DNA of 64,000 nt. Origin: Ensifer adhaerens. GTDB taxonomy: Bacteria > Pseudomonadota > Alphaproteobacteria > Rhizobiales > Rhizobiaceae. The position numbers and the translations under genes are program-made. Numbering within the stretch: the first letter of the stretch is position 1; each line of letters starts with the position of its first letter. The DNA lies in contig NZ_CP118610.1 in NCBI RefSeq assembly GCF_028993555.1, positions 434,001 through 498,000 on the forward strand, written 5' to 3'. Shown one piece after another: positions 8,315 to 17,153 of this stretch. A model generated the notes under the pieces. The model did not search any database, was not told where the DNA came from, and was given only the letters and a program-made list of their open reading frames with translations.

Positions 8315-9148
8315 TCAGTTCGCGCGGTCGCGCTGCTGCAGGCGCAGGCGGGCGATGCGATTCCATTCGCCGGTGCGTTCCGCCTCGCGGGTTGCTGCGG
8401 CAACGAAGTCGATATGGTTCTGCGACGCTGCCTTTGCCTTTGCCGGATCCCGCGCCATGATCGCGTCGTAGATCGCCTCGTGCTGCGCAAGCAGCCGGTC
8501 ACGTGCACCCGGCGCATCGAAGACCGAGTTGCGGTGGAAGAAGATTCCCTGCTGAAGCAGCCGATAACAGGCGCGCAGCGTGTGCATCAGGATGATGTTG
8601 TGGGCGCTCTCGCCAATGGCCTGGTGCAGCTCGATATCGGCCTCGAGCTCCGCGTCGAAGTCGCCGGCGGCGTGTGCCGTGCGCATGCGTTCGATGATCC
8701 TGGTCAGGATATCCCGATCGAAATCCGTGGCGCGGGTGGCGGCCAGTTCTGCGGTCAGTCCTTCGAGTTCACGCCGATATTCGAGATAGTCCTGCGTCGC
8801 CTTGTGATGACGGGCGATCAGGTCGATCAGCGGCCTGGAGAAAATCTGCCCGACGACATCGGCGACGAACGTGCCGCCGCCATGGTGGCTCTCGACGAGG
8901 CCGCGCCCCTCGAGTTCCTTGAGCGCCTCGCGCAGAATCGGTCTCGATACGTCGAAGCGTTTGGAGAGCTCCCTTTCGCCCGGCAAGCGATCGCCATCGC
9001 GCAGCACACCTTCGAGGATCAGGAGCTCGATCTGCTGTACGACTTCGTCTGCCGTGCGGCTATGGCTGATGCGGGCGAAGAGGTCGATCTGGTCGTCGGT
9101 CACGTCTTGGTCTCCCGGATCACGATGATTTCCGGTCACTTCGGCCAA
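8315..9148 (-). CDS. GntR-family (FadR/FCD) transcriptional regulator
   Basis: This 277-residue regulator has an N-terminal winged helix (about residues 30-100) with LPGERELSKRFDVSRPILRE, the classic GntR recognition helix region, and an FCD effector domain after it. The FCD histidine/aspartate metal-site pattern is present (ADIELHQAI, then HEAIYDAI). FCD regulators sense small organic acids such as glycolate, lactate, pyruvate or fatty acids. A near-perfect palindrome at 9245-9269, upstream of its start, is a candidate operator. It lies about 2.6 kb from the glycolate oxidase genes and could be a GlcC/PdhR-like regulator, but nothing in the sequence proves the ligand. Confidence 0.9.
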   Translation of the reverse strand: MAEVTGNHRDPGDQDVTDDQIDLFARISHSRTADEVVQQIELLILEGVLRDGDRLPGERELSKRFDVSRPILREALKELEGRGLVESHHGGGTFVADVVGQIFSRPLIDLIARHHKATQDYLEYRRELEGLTAELAATRATDFDRDILTRIIERMRTAHAAGDFDAELEADIELHQAIGESAHNIILMHTLRACYRLLQQGIFFHRNSVFDAPGARDRLLAQHEAIYDAIMARDPAKAKAASQNHIDFVAAATREAERTGEWNRIARLRLQQRDRAN

Positions 9149-9244
9149 AAGATATCGTGATTCTGATAGGTTAGGGCGGAAAGGGCGACAAGTCGCGAAG
9201 GTTCCCTGATCCCGCTCTGTGCCGCAATCTAGGCAGCCGGCGCC

Positions 9245-9269
9245 AAGTGGTCAATTTGCTTGTCCACTT
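9245..9269. promoter_or_regulatory. Candidate GntR/FCD operator palindrome
   Basis: The arms aagtggtcaa (9245-9254) and ttgtccactt (9260-9269) are inverted copies with one mismatch, separated by 5 bases. The site lies between the divergently transcribed GntR regulator and DUF3422 gene, about 100 bases from each start. Such palindromes with TGGTC/GNCCA cores are typical of FadR-type regulators. Binding is inferred from position only. Confidence 0.45.
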
Positions 9270-9375
9270 TGTGCTGGCTGACAAAAGTCAAACTGCGGCA
9301 ATGCGTCCTTTTTCTTTTGCTCGTTCGATTGATAAGAAAGTGGTGATGAACGCGTGAGGGGGACAAGAGCGCTTC

Positions 9376-10650
9376 ATGGCAAAGGGTAGTTTTGCATTTC
9401 CGGTGGCGCCGATGCGCGCCTTGGCCTTGGGCGAGGTTCATTCGCGCCCCTATGCGCTGGTGACCACACCGCGTGTGATCTTCCAGCTCGCCTTCCTGAC
9501 GGACGGTGGCTCGATCGTCGATCATGCCGTGTTGTCGGAGCTGTCGCGCGCACGCGGTATCGCACCGCCGGGGCGGGACGCGAACCATCATGCAATGCCT
9601 TGGGGGCAGGGCACGTTGCGTTGGGAGCGGCACACCGAATTCTCCACCTATTTCTGGGATGCGCCGCCGCCGGAGCAGTTCGGCGGAGAGGTGTCGATCC
9701 ACCCCTTCGGCGACGGCTTTTCGCCGCCGGGTTCGTTGATCTCTGGCATCCGGCTGGAAATCCGGCCGGATACGCCCGAGACCCGAGAAGCGATCAAGCT
9801 CCTCGATCCGACAAGCCTCTGCTACAGCGAAACCAAGAACGGCCAGGCGGTAATCGTCACCGACTTCCGCCAGAACGGCGACGGCCTGACCCAGATCCTG
9901 GTCATCGACCGCGGCATGACCGAGGCGGGCACTGGTGCGCTCGTTCAGCGCCTGCTCGATATCGAGACATATCGCACACTGGCGATGATGGGCCTGCCGC
10001 TTGCCCAGTCGCTGTCGCCGGAAATCCGTCGCACCGAGGATGGTTTGACGGGGATCACCCAGCGCATGAAGGAAAATGTGCGCGAGGAGGCCGACGACAT
10101 GTTGGCCGAGATTACTCGGCTTGCCGCCGACCTCGAGGCGGGTGCCGCGCTCAGCCTCTATCGCTTCGGCGCCAGCCGCGCCTATTACGGCATCGTCCAG
10201 GAACGTCTTCGCACGCTTTCCGAAACACCGCTGCCGGGCTACGAGACCATCGGCACCTTCCTCGAACGGCGCCTCGCGCCGGCGATGCGCACCTGTCAGT
10301 CGGTCGAGGAGCGCCAGGCCAACCTGTCGCGCAAGCTCGCCCGCGCCACCGCCCTTCTCAGAAGCTGGGTCGATGTCGAGCTCGAACGGCAGAACAGTGC
10401 GCTGCTGAATTCGATGGATCGGCGCGCCAAGCTGCAGTTGCGCCTGCAGCAGACGGTCGAGGGCCTGTCGGTTGCCGCCATTTCCTACTACGTGGTCGGG
10501 CTGTTCGGTTATCTTGCCAAGGCTGTCAGCCACGAACTGCCGATCGATCCGGGCCTGCTGACCGGTCTTGCCGTGCCCTTCGCCGTTGCCGGTGTGTGGC
10601 TGATCGTGCGCCGCATCCGCCGCCATCACGAGGACAGCGATCACAAATAA
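9376..10650 (+). CDS. DUF3422 family membrane-anchored protein
   Basis: This 424-residue protein matches the proteobacterial DUF3422 family in its N-terminal FALGEVHSRPY-type segment (here ALGEVHSRPYAL) and its LRWERHTEFSTY motif. The C-terminal part contains a long helical region and two membrane segments near residues 365-385 and 395-410, ending in a basic cytoplasmic tail. Family members are thought to be inner-membrane proteins; no function is established. It is divergent from the GntR/FCD regulator, so the shared control region with its palindrome may regulate it. A REP-like palindrome begins right after its stop codon. Confidence 0.85.
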   Translation: MAKGSFAFPVAPMRALALGEVHSRPYALVTTPRVIFQLAFLTDGGSIVDHAVLSELSRARGIAPPGRDANHHAMPWGQGTLRWERHTEFSTYFWDAPPPEQFGGEVSIHPFGDGFSPPGSLISGIRLEIRPDTPETREAIKLLDPTSLCYSETKNGQAVIVTDFRQNGDGLTQILVIDRGMTEAGTGALVQRLLDIETYRTLAMMGLPLAQSLSPEIRRTEDGLTGITQRMKENVREEADDMLAEITRLAADLEAGAALSLYRFGASRAYYGIVQERLRTLSETPLPGYETIGTFLERRLAPAMRTCQSVEERQANLSRKLARATALLRSWVDVELERQNSALLNSMDRRAKLQLRLQQTVEGLSVAAISYYVVGLFGYLAKAVSHELPIDPGLLTGLAVPFAVAGVWLIVRRIRRHHEDSDHK

Positions 10651-10694
10651 GCAATTCCAGCAAGAGTGCGCAGCGGTCTTGCGTCCGGAATTGC
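10651..10694. repeat. 44-base palindromic REP-like element
   Basis: Outer arms gcaattcc (10651-10658) and ggaattgc (10687-10694) pair perfectly, with inner gcaag/cttgc pairing. It has exactly the same length as, and roughly three quarters identity to, the element at 58794-58837. A degenerate second half-copy follows at about 10709-10732. It starts one base after the DUF3422 stop. Confidence 0.8.
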
Positions 10695-10738
10695 GGGAAG
10701 CGAGGAAGCAGCAAAAGTGCAGAGCGGCGTCGAGGCCC

Positions 10739-11638
10739 CTATTGCTCCCAATAGGGGATCGGCCCGTAAAGCGCGGCCAGGTAGTCGATGAAAAGGCGCA
10801 CCTTGGCCGGCAGGAACTGTCGGCTCGGATAAACGGCCGAGAGCGTCAGCTGCTTGGAACCCTCCCATTGCGGCAGCACCTGCACCAGTTGGCCGCTGCG
10901 CAATTCCGGGCCGATATCCCAGGTGGAGCGAAGGGCAATGCCAGCGCCGGCAATGACAGCGGCGCGCACGATCTCGGAGGAGTTGGTCACGAGCGGTCCC
11001 TCGGGGTGCCAGACCAGTGCGCCCTCGGGCCCTTCGAGTTTCCAGTTGTCGTTATTATGGGCGGGCAGGCAGAGATGGTCCGCGAGATCGCTGATCTCCG
11101 TCGGCGCGCCGTTGCGCGCGATATAGTCCGGCGAGGCGCAGAGCAGCCGACGCACGGGAGCGAGTTTCCGCGCGACGAGTGACGAGTCCACCAGTTCGCC
11201 GATGCGAACCGCCATGTCGAAGCCTTCGGCGACGATATCCGTGAATTCGTCCGTCAGCACGATGTGCAGTTTCAGGTCCGGATGGTCCTTCATGAATTTC
11301 GTCAGATGCGGCGCGATGTGCATCCGGCCGAACGAGGTCGGCGCCGAGATTCTGAGCACGCCGAGCGCATGCGACGAGCGACCGGAAGCATAGGCCTCGG
11401 CCTCCTCGATGCCTGAGAGAATGCCGAGTACCCGATCGTAGAAACCCTGGCCGGCCTCCGTCAGCGAGATCTGGCGTGTCGTGCGCTGCAGCAGCCGCGT
11501 ACCGAGGCGATCTTCGAGCCTCTTGATCCGTTTCGAAATCACAGCTGGGGAAAAACCCAGCACCCGACCTGCGGCCGACATGCTGCCTGTGGAAACGACC
11601 CGTGCAAAAATCTCAAGATCGCCTAAATTCGTCATCAA
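10739..11638 (-). CDS. LysR-family transcriptional regulator
   Basis: This 299-residue LysR regulator has its N-terminal helix-turn-helix at about residues 5-62 (SMSAAGRVLGFSPAVISKRI) and a substrate-binding-like domain after. The wording (RVLGFSPAVISKRIKRLEDRLG, then ADHLCL and the late GPELRSGQLVQVLP) places it in the large CrgA/DsdC-like group with one-domain effectors. It is divergent from glcD, with about 100 bases between the start codons, so it may control the glycolate oxidase genes, but LysR genes of this group often regulate distant targets. The start has two consecutive ATG codons (11638 and 11635). Confidence 0.9.
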   Translation of the reverse strand: MMTNLGDLEIFARVVSTGSMSAAGRVLGFSPAVISKRIKRLEDRLGTRLLQRTTRQISLTEAGQGFYDRVLGILSGIEEAEAYASGRSSHALGVLRISAPTSFGRMHIAPHLTKFMKDHPDLKLHIVLTDEFTDIVAEGFDMAVRIGELVDSSLVARKLAPVRRLLCASPDYIARNGAPTEISDLADHLCLPAHNNDNWKLEGPEGALVWHPEGPLVTNSSEIVRAAVIAGAGIALRSTWDIGPELRSGQLVQVLPQWEGSKQLTLSAVYPSRQFLPAKVRLFIDYLAALYGPIPYWEQ

Positions 11639-11741
11639 TCGTTGCCATTGTTTCCAAAACGGAAAAGCTCAATAGCATTTGCAGGGACTCTAGCCTAGTG
11701 GTAAAGAAAATAGACCAATTGACATGCGGCGGGAGAGGCTG

Positions 11742-13181
11742 ATGGCGGAGACGATCGGTTTTCTGCAACCGAAACAGGCTGTTATCTCCCGGCGCCGCGA
11801 GATCGTCGCCGATCTCGCCGACCTCCTGCCCGAGGGCTGCCTGATCAGCGATGAGCGCGGGCTGAAGCCCTTCGAGACGGACGCGTTCATCGCCTATCGC
11901 CGTATGCCGCTTGCAGTTGCCTTGCCGGAAACGACGGAGCAGGTCGCAGCCCTGCTCAAATATTGCAGCCGCTATGGCATCCCTGTCGTTCCACGCGGCG
12001 CCGGAACCTCGCTTTCGGGCGGCGCCATCCCGCAGGAGGATGCAGTCGTCATCGGCCTTTCGAAGATGTCGCGCATTCTCGATATCGACCTCTTCAACCG
12101 CGCTGCTACCGTCCAGGCAGGCGTCACCAATCTGAACATTTCGGAGGCTGTTTCCGCCGACGGATTCTTCTACGCCCCGGACCCGAGCTCGCAGCTTGCC
12201 TGCACGATCGGCGGTAATATCGGCATGAACTCCGGCGGCGCCCATTGCTTGAAATATGGTGTCACCACCAACAATCTGCTCGGTGTGAAGATGGTGCTCT
12301 ACGACGGCACCGTCATCGAACTCGGCGGCAAGGGGCTGGATGCAGGCGGCTACGATCTGCTCGGCCTCGTCTGTGGCTCCGAGGGGCAGCTAGGCATCGT
12401 CACCGAGGCAACTGTGCGGCTGATCGCCAAGCCGGAGGGGGCTCGCCCGGTGCTCTTCGGATTTGCCTCGTCGGAAGCGGCCGGCGCCTGCGTCGCCGAT
12501 GTCATCGGCTCCGGCATCATCCCGGTTGCGATCGAGTTCATGGACAAGCCGGCGATCGAGATCTGTGAAGCCTTCGCCCATGCCGGCTATCCGCTCGACG
12601 TGGAAGCGCTGCTGATTGTCGAGGTCGAAGGGGCCGAGCCGGAAATGGATGCGATGCTCGCCAGCATCGTCGCCGTCGCGCGCCGTCATGGGGTGGCGAC
12701 GATCAAGGAATGCCAGTCGGCAATGGAGGCGGCTGCGATCTGGAAAGGCCGGAAATCCGCCTTCGGCGCCACCGGGCGCATCGCTGACTATATCTGCATG
12801 GATGGTACCGTGCCGCTCAGCCAGCTCTCGCATGTGCTGCGTCGCACTGGCGAGATCGTCGCGAGCTATGGCCTGCGCGTCGCCAATGTCTTCCACGCCG
12901 GCGACGGCAACATGCATCCGCTGATCCTCTACAACATCAACGATCCGCAGGATGCCGCGCGCGCCGAATCTGCCGGCAACGATATCCTCAAGCTTTGCGT
13001 CGATGCTGGCGGCTGCCTGACCGGCGAGCACGGCGTCGGCATCGAAAAACGAGACCTCATGCTGCATCAGTACAACCAGGTCGACCTCGACCAGCAGATG
13101 GCGGCGCGGGCCGCCTTCGATCCGCAATGGATCCTGAACCCGTCCAAGGTCTTCCCGCTGGAAGGGCGTCCCGCCGCATGA
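11742..13181 (+). CDS. glcD: Glycolate oxidase subunit GlcD (FAD-binding)
   Basis: This 479-residue flavoprotein subunit oxidises glycolate (or D-lactate) to glyoxylate, passing electrons to the iron-sulfur subunit at the membrane. The PCMH-type FAD domain lies at about residues 50-230, with VPRGAGTSLSGGAIP and IGGNIGMNSGG; the FAD-oxidase C domain follows, with NVFHAGDGNMHP and the C-terminal GEHGVGIEK. The start at 11742 is chosen because gggagagg lies just upstream; the ATG at 11724 lacks a ribosome site. The stop overlaps the glcE start by four bases (ATGA), a sign of translational coupling. Confidence 0.95.
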   Translation: MAETIGFLQPKQAVISRRREIVADLADLLPEGCLISDERGLKPFETDAFIAYRRMPLAVALPETTEQVAALLKYCSRYGIPVVPRGAGTSLSGGAIPQEDAVVIGLSKMSRILDIDLFNRAATVQAGVTNLNISEAVSADGFFYAPDPSSQLACTIGGNIGMNSGGAHCLKYGVTTNNLLGVKMVLYDGTVIELGGKGLDAGGYDLLGLVCGSEGQLGIVTEATVRLIAKPEGARPVLFGFASSEAAGACVADVIGSGIIPVAIEFMDKPAIEICEAFAHAGYPLDVEALLIVEVEGAEPEMDAMLASIVAVARRHGVATIKECQSAMEAAAIWKGRKSAFGATGRIADYICMDGTVPLSQLSHVLRRTGEIVASYGLRVANVFHAGDGNMHPLILYNINDPQDAARAESAGNDILKLCVDAGGCLTGEHGVGIEKRDLMLHQYNQVDLDQQMAARAAFDPQWILNPSKVFPLEGRPAA

Positions 13182-14389
13182 TCGTGCATTTCGAACCGGC
13201 GAGCGAAGAGGGGATTGCGACCGTCGTTCGCGCGATGGCGGCCGATAGGGCTTCGCTTGCAGTGATCGGTGGCAACACGCGCTCGGGTCTCGGAAACCCC
13301 ATGCGCGCCGACCGCGTACTGTCGACGCGCCGCCTGTCCGGCATTGTCAGTTACAATCCGGCCGAGATGACGATCACGGCGCTCGCGGGAACGCCGTTAC
13401 GCGAGATCGAAGAGGCACTGGCCGAAAACCGGCAGATGCTTGCCTTCGAACCGATGGACCATCGGCCGATCTTCGGCTCGTCGGGAGAGCCGACGATCGG
13501 TGGGGTCTTCGCCGCCAACGTGTCCGGCCCGAGGCGATACGTTGCCGGTGCCGCCCGCGACAGCCTGCTCGGCGTCCGCTTCGTCAACGGCGAGGGCGAG
13601 GCGATCAAGGCAGGCGGGCGGGTGATGAAGAACGTCACCGGGCTTGACCTTGTCAAGCTCATGGCCGGCTCCCACGGCACACTCGGCATCCTGACCGAGG
13701 TCACCTTCCGTGTTCTGCCGCTGCCGCCGGCGTCGGAGACCATCGTTGTCTCCGGGCTCAACGATGCCGAAGCCGCGGCTGTCATGGCCGAGGCTATGGC
13801 ACAGACGGTGGAGGTTTCGGGTGCCGCGCATTTGCCCGAGAGCGTGCGCGGACGGCTCCTGGACGGCGGGCTTCCGGACGCCGCCGCGACGGTGCTGCGG
13901 CTCGAAGGGCTGGAGGCATCGGTCACGCTCCGGGCCGAAAAACTGACGAAGGCGGTCGGTCGCTTCGGGGCGGTGACACGGCTCGATGCTACCAGGACAT
14001 CGAAGCTCTGGGCCGAGATCCGCGACGTCAAACCCTATGCCGACGGCACCAGGAAGCCGCTCTGGCGCGTGTCCGTCGCTCCATCGCTCGGCCACCAGTT
14101 GGTGGCGGCGCTGAGGCTTCAGACCGGCGTCGATGCCTTCTATGACTGGCAGGGCGGACTCGTCTGGCTGCGCATGGAGGCCGACCCTGAGGCGGAACTG
14201 GTACGCCGCTACATCAAGGTTCTCGGCGGCGGCCATGCAACCCTCGTTAGGGCCGAAGAGGGCTATCGTGCCGCCATTCCATCGTTTGAACCACAACCCT
14301 TGGCCGTGGCACAATTGAGCGAACGCGTCCGCGCGAAGTTCGATCCGCACCGGATCTTCAATCCGGGTCGCATGACTGCGATCTCCTGA
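13178..14389 (+). CDS. glcE: Glycolate oxidase subunit GlcE (FAD-binding)
   Basis: This 403-residue subunit is the second flavin-binding part of the GlcDEF complex. It has a PCMH FAD domain with SSGEPTIGGVFAANVSGPRR and the GGRVMKNVTGLDLVKLMAGS segment typical of GlcE. The ATG at 13178 overlaps the glcD stop, and this start matches where the family begins; a longer frame runs back inside glcD and is not used. The C-terminus (FDPHRIFNPGRM) is the standard ending of these subunits. Confidence 0.95.
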   Translation: MIVHFEPASEEGIATVVRAMAADRASLAVIGGNTRSGLGNPMRADRVLSTRRLSGIVSYNPAEMTITALAGTPLREIEEALAENRQMLAFEPMDHRPIFGSSGEPTIGGVFAANVSGPRRYVAGAARDSLLGVRFVNGEGEAIKAGGRVMKNVTGLDLVKLMAGSHGTLGILTEVTFRVLPLPPASETIVVSGLNDAEAAAVMAEAMAQTVEVSGAAHLPESVRGRLLDGGLPDAAATVLRLEGLEASVTLRAEKLTKAVGRFGAVTRLDATRTSKLWAEIRDVKPYADGTRKPLWRVSVAPSLGHQLVAALRLQTGVDAFYDWQGGLVWLRMEADPEAELVRRYIKVLGGGHATLVRAEEGYRAAIPSFEPQPLAVAQLSERVRAKFDPHRIFNPGRMTAIS

Positions 14390-14419
14390 GACGACAGCGA
14401 TGGAACATGGGAGGAGCTG

Positions 14420-14800
14420 ATGAGCGATAATGATCCGCAGACACCGTTTTCCCGAGAGACCGACAAATGGCTGGAGCCCGGCAAGATCAATGTCCAGGTG
14501 ATCTATGTCCTTTATCTCGTCGGCTTTGCGGTGGGGATCACCCCGATCATTGGTGTGGTAATGGCCTATCTTAACCGCGGCAAGGGTGCGCCGTGGGTTC
14601 AGACGCACTATGAATGGGCGATCAGGACCTTCTGGATCGCCCTTTTGTTCGGAGTGATCTCGCTGCTGCTGACGGTGTTGTTGATCGGCATTCTCGGCTT
14701 CATCGCCACCGCCGTCTGGGTCGTCGTGCGCTGCGTCGTCGGATTGCAACGGGCCGCGCGCCAGGAGCCGATCACCAATCCTGAAAGCTGGATGGTATAG
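14420..14800 (+). CDS. Small DUF4870-like membrane protein
   Basis: This is a 126-residue protein with about three membrane segments (near residues 25-50, 66-85 and 88-110) separated by a short loop holding APWVQTHYEWAIRTFW. The pattern of a short soluble N-terminus, a glycine-rich first helix and a conserved H-Y/F-x-W loop resembles COG3671/DUF4870 membrane proteins, whose function is unknown. A good ribosome site (gggaggag) precedes the start. It lies between glcE and glcF on the same strand (30 and 116 bases away), so it is probably carried in the glycolate oxidase transcript; whether it helps the complex sit in the membrane is speculation. Confidence 0.8.
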   Translation: MSDNDPQTPFSRETDKWLEPGKINVQVIYVLYLVGFAVGITPIIGVVMAYLNRGKGAPWVQTHYEWAIRTFWIALLFGVISLLLTVLLIGILGFIATAVWVVVRCVVGLQRAARQEPITNPESWMV

Positions 14801-14916
14801 ACCAAGGCGCAAACCCAGAAGCCGGATCCGGCCAAAGGATGCTGAAATCAGAATGCTGCGGTGACCGAGCACGTCGCAAGGGCCGGTACCGCAGAACCGG
14901 AGAGTGGAGTTCGCGT

Positions 14917-16212
14917 TTGCAGACCAATTTTACACCCGCACAGCTTGCCGACCCGCATGTGGCCGAATCCGAGGCCATCCTGCGCAAATGCGTGCACTGC
15001 GGCTTCTGCACCGCCACCTGTCCGACCTATGTGACGCTGGGCGACGAACTCGATAGTCCGCGCGGGCGCATCTATCTGATCAAGGACATGCTGGAAAACG
15101 GCAGGGCGGCCGACAAGGAAACGGTGACCCACATTGACCGCTGTCTCTCCTGTCTCGCCTGCACCACCACCTGTCCCTCCGGCGTCGACTACATGCATCT
15201 GGTCGACCATGCGCGGGTCCACATCGAGAACACCTATCAGCGCCCATTTAAGGACAGGCTGGCGCGTTCCGTGCTCGCGGCAGTGCTGCCCTATCCCGCG
15301 CGCTTCCGCCTGTCGCTGAAAGCGGCCGGTCTTGCTCGGCCCTTCGCAGGGGTGATGAAGCGCATGCCGTTGCTGAAGACCTTCGGCGTCATGCTCGATC
15401 TGGCACCTGCCGCCGTGCCGCAGCCCTCCGCTTCCGCCATGCCCGGCGTCCACGCGGCGCAGGGAAAACGTGTCGGTCGTGTCGCGCTCCTGACCGGATG
15501 CGCCCAGCCGGTGCTGAAGCCCGAGATCAACGAGGCGACGATCCGTCTCTTGACGCGTTTTGGCGTCGAAGTCGTCGTCTCGGCGGGTGAAGGCTGTTGT
15601 GGCGCCCTGGTGCACCACATGGGCCGCGAGAACCAGGCGCTCGAAGCTGCCCGCCGCAACGTCGACGCCTGGCTGAAGGTCGCGGACGAAGGCGGGCTCG
15701 ACGCCATCGTCATCACAGCGTCGGGCTGCGGAACGACGATCAAGGACTACGGCCACATGCTCCGGCTCGATCCTGAGTATGCGGAAAAGGCGGCGCGGGT
15801 ATCGGCGCTCGCCAAGGACGTTACCGAGTATCTGGCGACACTCGACCTGCCGGAACAGGATGGGATGGGCATGACGCTCGCCTATCATTCCGCCTGCTCG
15901 ATGCAGCACGGCCAGAAGATTACCATGGCGCCGAAGCAGCTTCTGAAACGCGCCGGCTTCGTTGTTCGCGATCCGGCCGAAGGCCACCTCTGCTGTGGTT
16001 CGGCCGGCACCTACAACATCCTGCAGCCGGAAATCTCGGCGAAACTGAAGGCGCGCAAGGTCAAGAACATCGAGGCGACGAAGCCGGATGCGATCGCGAC
16101 CGGCAACATCGGCTGCATCACCCAGATTGCCAGCGGTACCGCGATCCCCATCCTGCACACGGTCGAACTGCTCGACTGGGCCTATGGCGGGGCAAAGCCC
16201 CAGGGGCTCTGA
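14917..16212 (+). CDS. glcF: Glycolate oxidase iron-sulfur subunit GlcF
   Basis: This 431-residue subunit carries electrons from the GlcD/GlcE flavins. Two 4Fe-4S clusters are given by CVHCGFCTATCP (residues 25-36) and CLSCLACTTTCP (about 73-84). The C-terminal half has the paired cysteine-rich CCG domains (GEGCCGALVHHMG and HLCCGSAGTYNI). The start is a TTG at 14917, giving LQTNFTPAQL, which aligns with the E. coli GlcF beginning (MQTQL...), preceded by ggagagtggag. An ATG further upstream at 14839 would add 26 unrelated residues. Confidence 0.94.
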   Translation: MQTNFTPAQLADPHVAESEAILRKCVHCGFCTATCPTYVTLGDELDSPRGRIYLIKDMLENGRAADKETVTHIDRCLSCLACTTTCPSGVDYMHLVDHARVHIENTYQRPFKDRLARSVLAAVLPYPARFRLSLKAAGLARPFAGVMKRMPLLKTFGVMLDLAPAAVPQPSASAMPGVHAAQGKRVGRVALLTGCAQPVLKPEINEATIRLLTRFGVEVVVSAGEGCCGALVHHMGRENQALEAARRNVDAWLKVADEGGLDAIVITASGCGTTIKDYGHMLRLDPEYAEKAARVSALAKDVTEYLATLDLPEQDGMGMTLAYHSACSMQHGQKITMAPKQLLKRAGFVVRDPAEGHLCCGSAGTYNILQPEISAKLKARKVKNIEATKPDAIATGNIGCITQIASGTAIPILHTVELLDWAYGGAKPQGL

Positions 16213-16222
16213 TTGACAGGAA

Positions 16223-16252
16223 AAAGGCCGGCTCCGTGAGGAACCGGCCTTT
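16223..16252. terminator. Bidirectional terminator between glcF and L,D-transpeptidase gene
   Basis: The arms aaaggccggctcc and ggaaccggccttt pair over 13 positions with one mismatch and a 4-base loop. A runs on the left and T on the right allow termination in both directions between two convergent genes. Confidence 0.75.
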
Positions 16253-16276
16253 CAAGCCGTGCATCGCCGATGGCTG

Positions 16277-16972
16277 TCAGCCGCCGAAAATCTGGCGGAA
16301 AATATCGACGCCGCGATCGTTGAAATAGGTGTCGCCCGGTTTGCTGCCGGGGCCGATGACGATAACCTTGGTGCCGACGTCGGCGCGGTCGTACAGATGC
16401 TCGACGTCCTCGTTCATCATGCGGATGCAGCCCGACGACATGTTCTGGCCGATGGTCCACGGCTGGTTGGTGCCATGAATGCGGAAGATCGTGTCGCGGC
16501 CGCCCTTGTAAAGATACATGGCGCGGGCGCCGAGCGGGTTGTCGATGCCGCCTTCCTGGGTGACCGGCAGGATGCGGCCCTTGGCTGCTTCGCGGACGCG
16601 CATTTCCTTTGGCGGCGTCCAGGTCGGCCATTCCGCCTTGCGTCCCACCTTCACCACGCCCGACCAGCCGAAGCCGTCGCGGCCGACGCCGATGCCATAG
16701 CGCGTCGCCCGATTCGGGCCGTCGATGTAGTAAAGGTACTTGTTGTTGGTATCGACGATGATCGTGCCGGGGGCTTCGTCGGTTTGGAAGCGGACTTTCG
16801 TGCGCCAGAATTGTTTTGCCGGTTTCTTCGGGGTGGCCACGAGTACAATGTCGGATGACTTGACCTTGGTCCCAGTCGTTGGCGTCGGCGTGAAAGCCGA
16901 GGCGCTTGCGGCGGCAAGAATAGTGCTGGCCGCGATGGCGATCGCGACCACTTTGCTGGCATGACGGTTCAT
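16277..16972 (-). CDS. L,D-transpeptidase (YkuD/ErfK family)
   Basis: This 231-residue secreted enzyme has a signal peptide (about residues 1-26, ending near ASA). The YkuD catalytic domain fills the rest, with the histidine segment RIHGTNQPWTIG and the catalytic SSGCIRM, whose cysteine is residue 182. Such enzymes make 3-3 cross-links in peptidoglycan or attach outer-membrane proteins to it; in Rhizobiales they matter for polar growth and for linking beta-barrel proteins to the wall. Its neighbour on the same strand (17154) is a second enzyme of the family. A proline- and threonine-rich linker precedes the domain. Confidence 0.92.
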   Translation of the reverse strand: MNRHASKVVAIAIAASTILAAASASAFTPTPTTGTKVKSSDIVLVATPKKPAKQFWRTKVRFQTDEAPGTIIVDTNNKYLYYIDGPNRATRYGIGVGRDGFGWSGVVKVGRKAEWPTWTPPKEMRVREAAKGRILPVTQEGGIDNPLGARAMYLYKGGRDTIFRIHGTNQPWTIGQNMSSGCIRMMNEDVEHLYDRADVGTKVIVIGPGSKPGDTYFNDRGVDIFRQIFGG

Positions 16973-17153
16973 ATACGATTCCCTCTAAACCCTCGTTGCA
17001 GGCAGGCTATGCAAAATGCGGCTAAGTTCAAGCCTGCGATACAGCCGGCGGACCGCCGAACTAATATCTGTTCATACTGCTGTTGCCTGAAAATCACGCA
17101 TAGGCAACAGCAACACGTGCGAGGGAGAGGGAATATTCTATGCTATGCTCCAA

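Noticed and set aside
12995..13177. Longer N-terminus for glcE reaching into glcD
   Set aside because: The added residues are arginine-rich frame-shifted glcD text; the ATG at 13178 with the four-base overlap fits the family.
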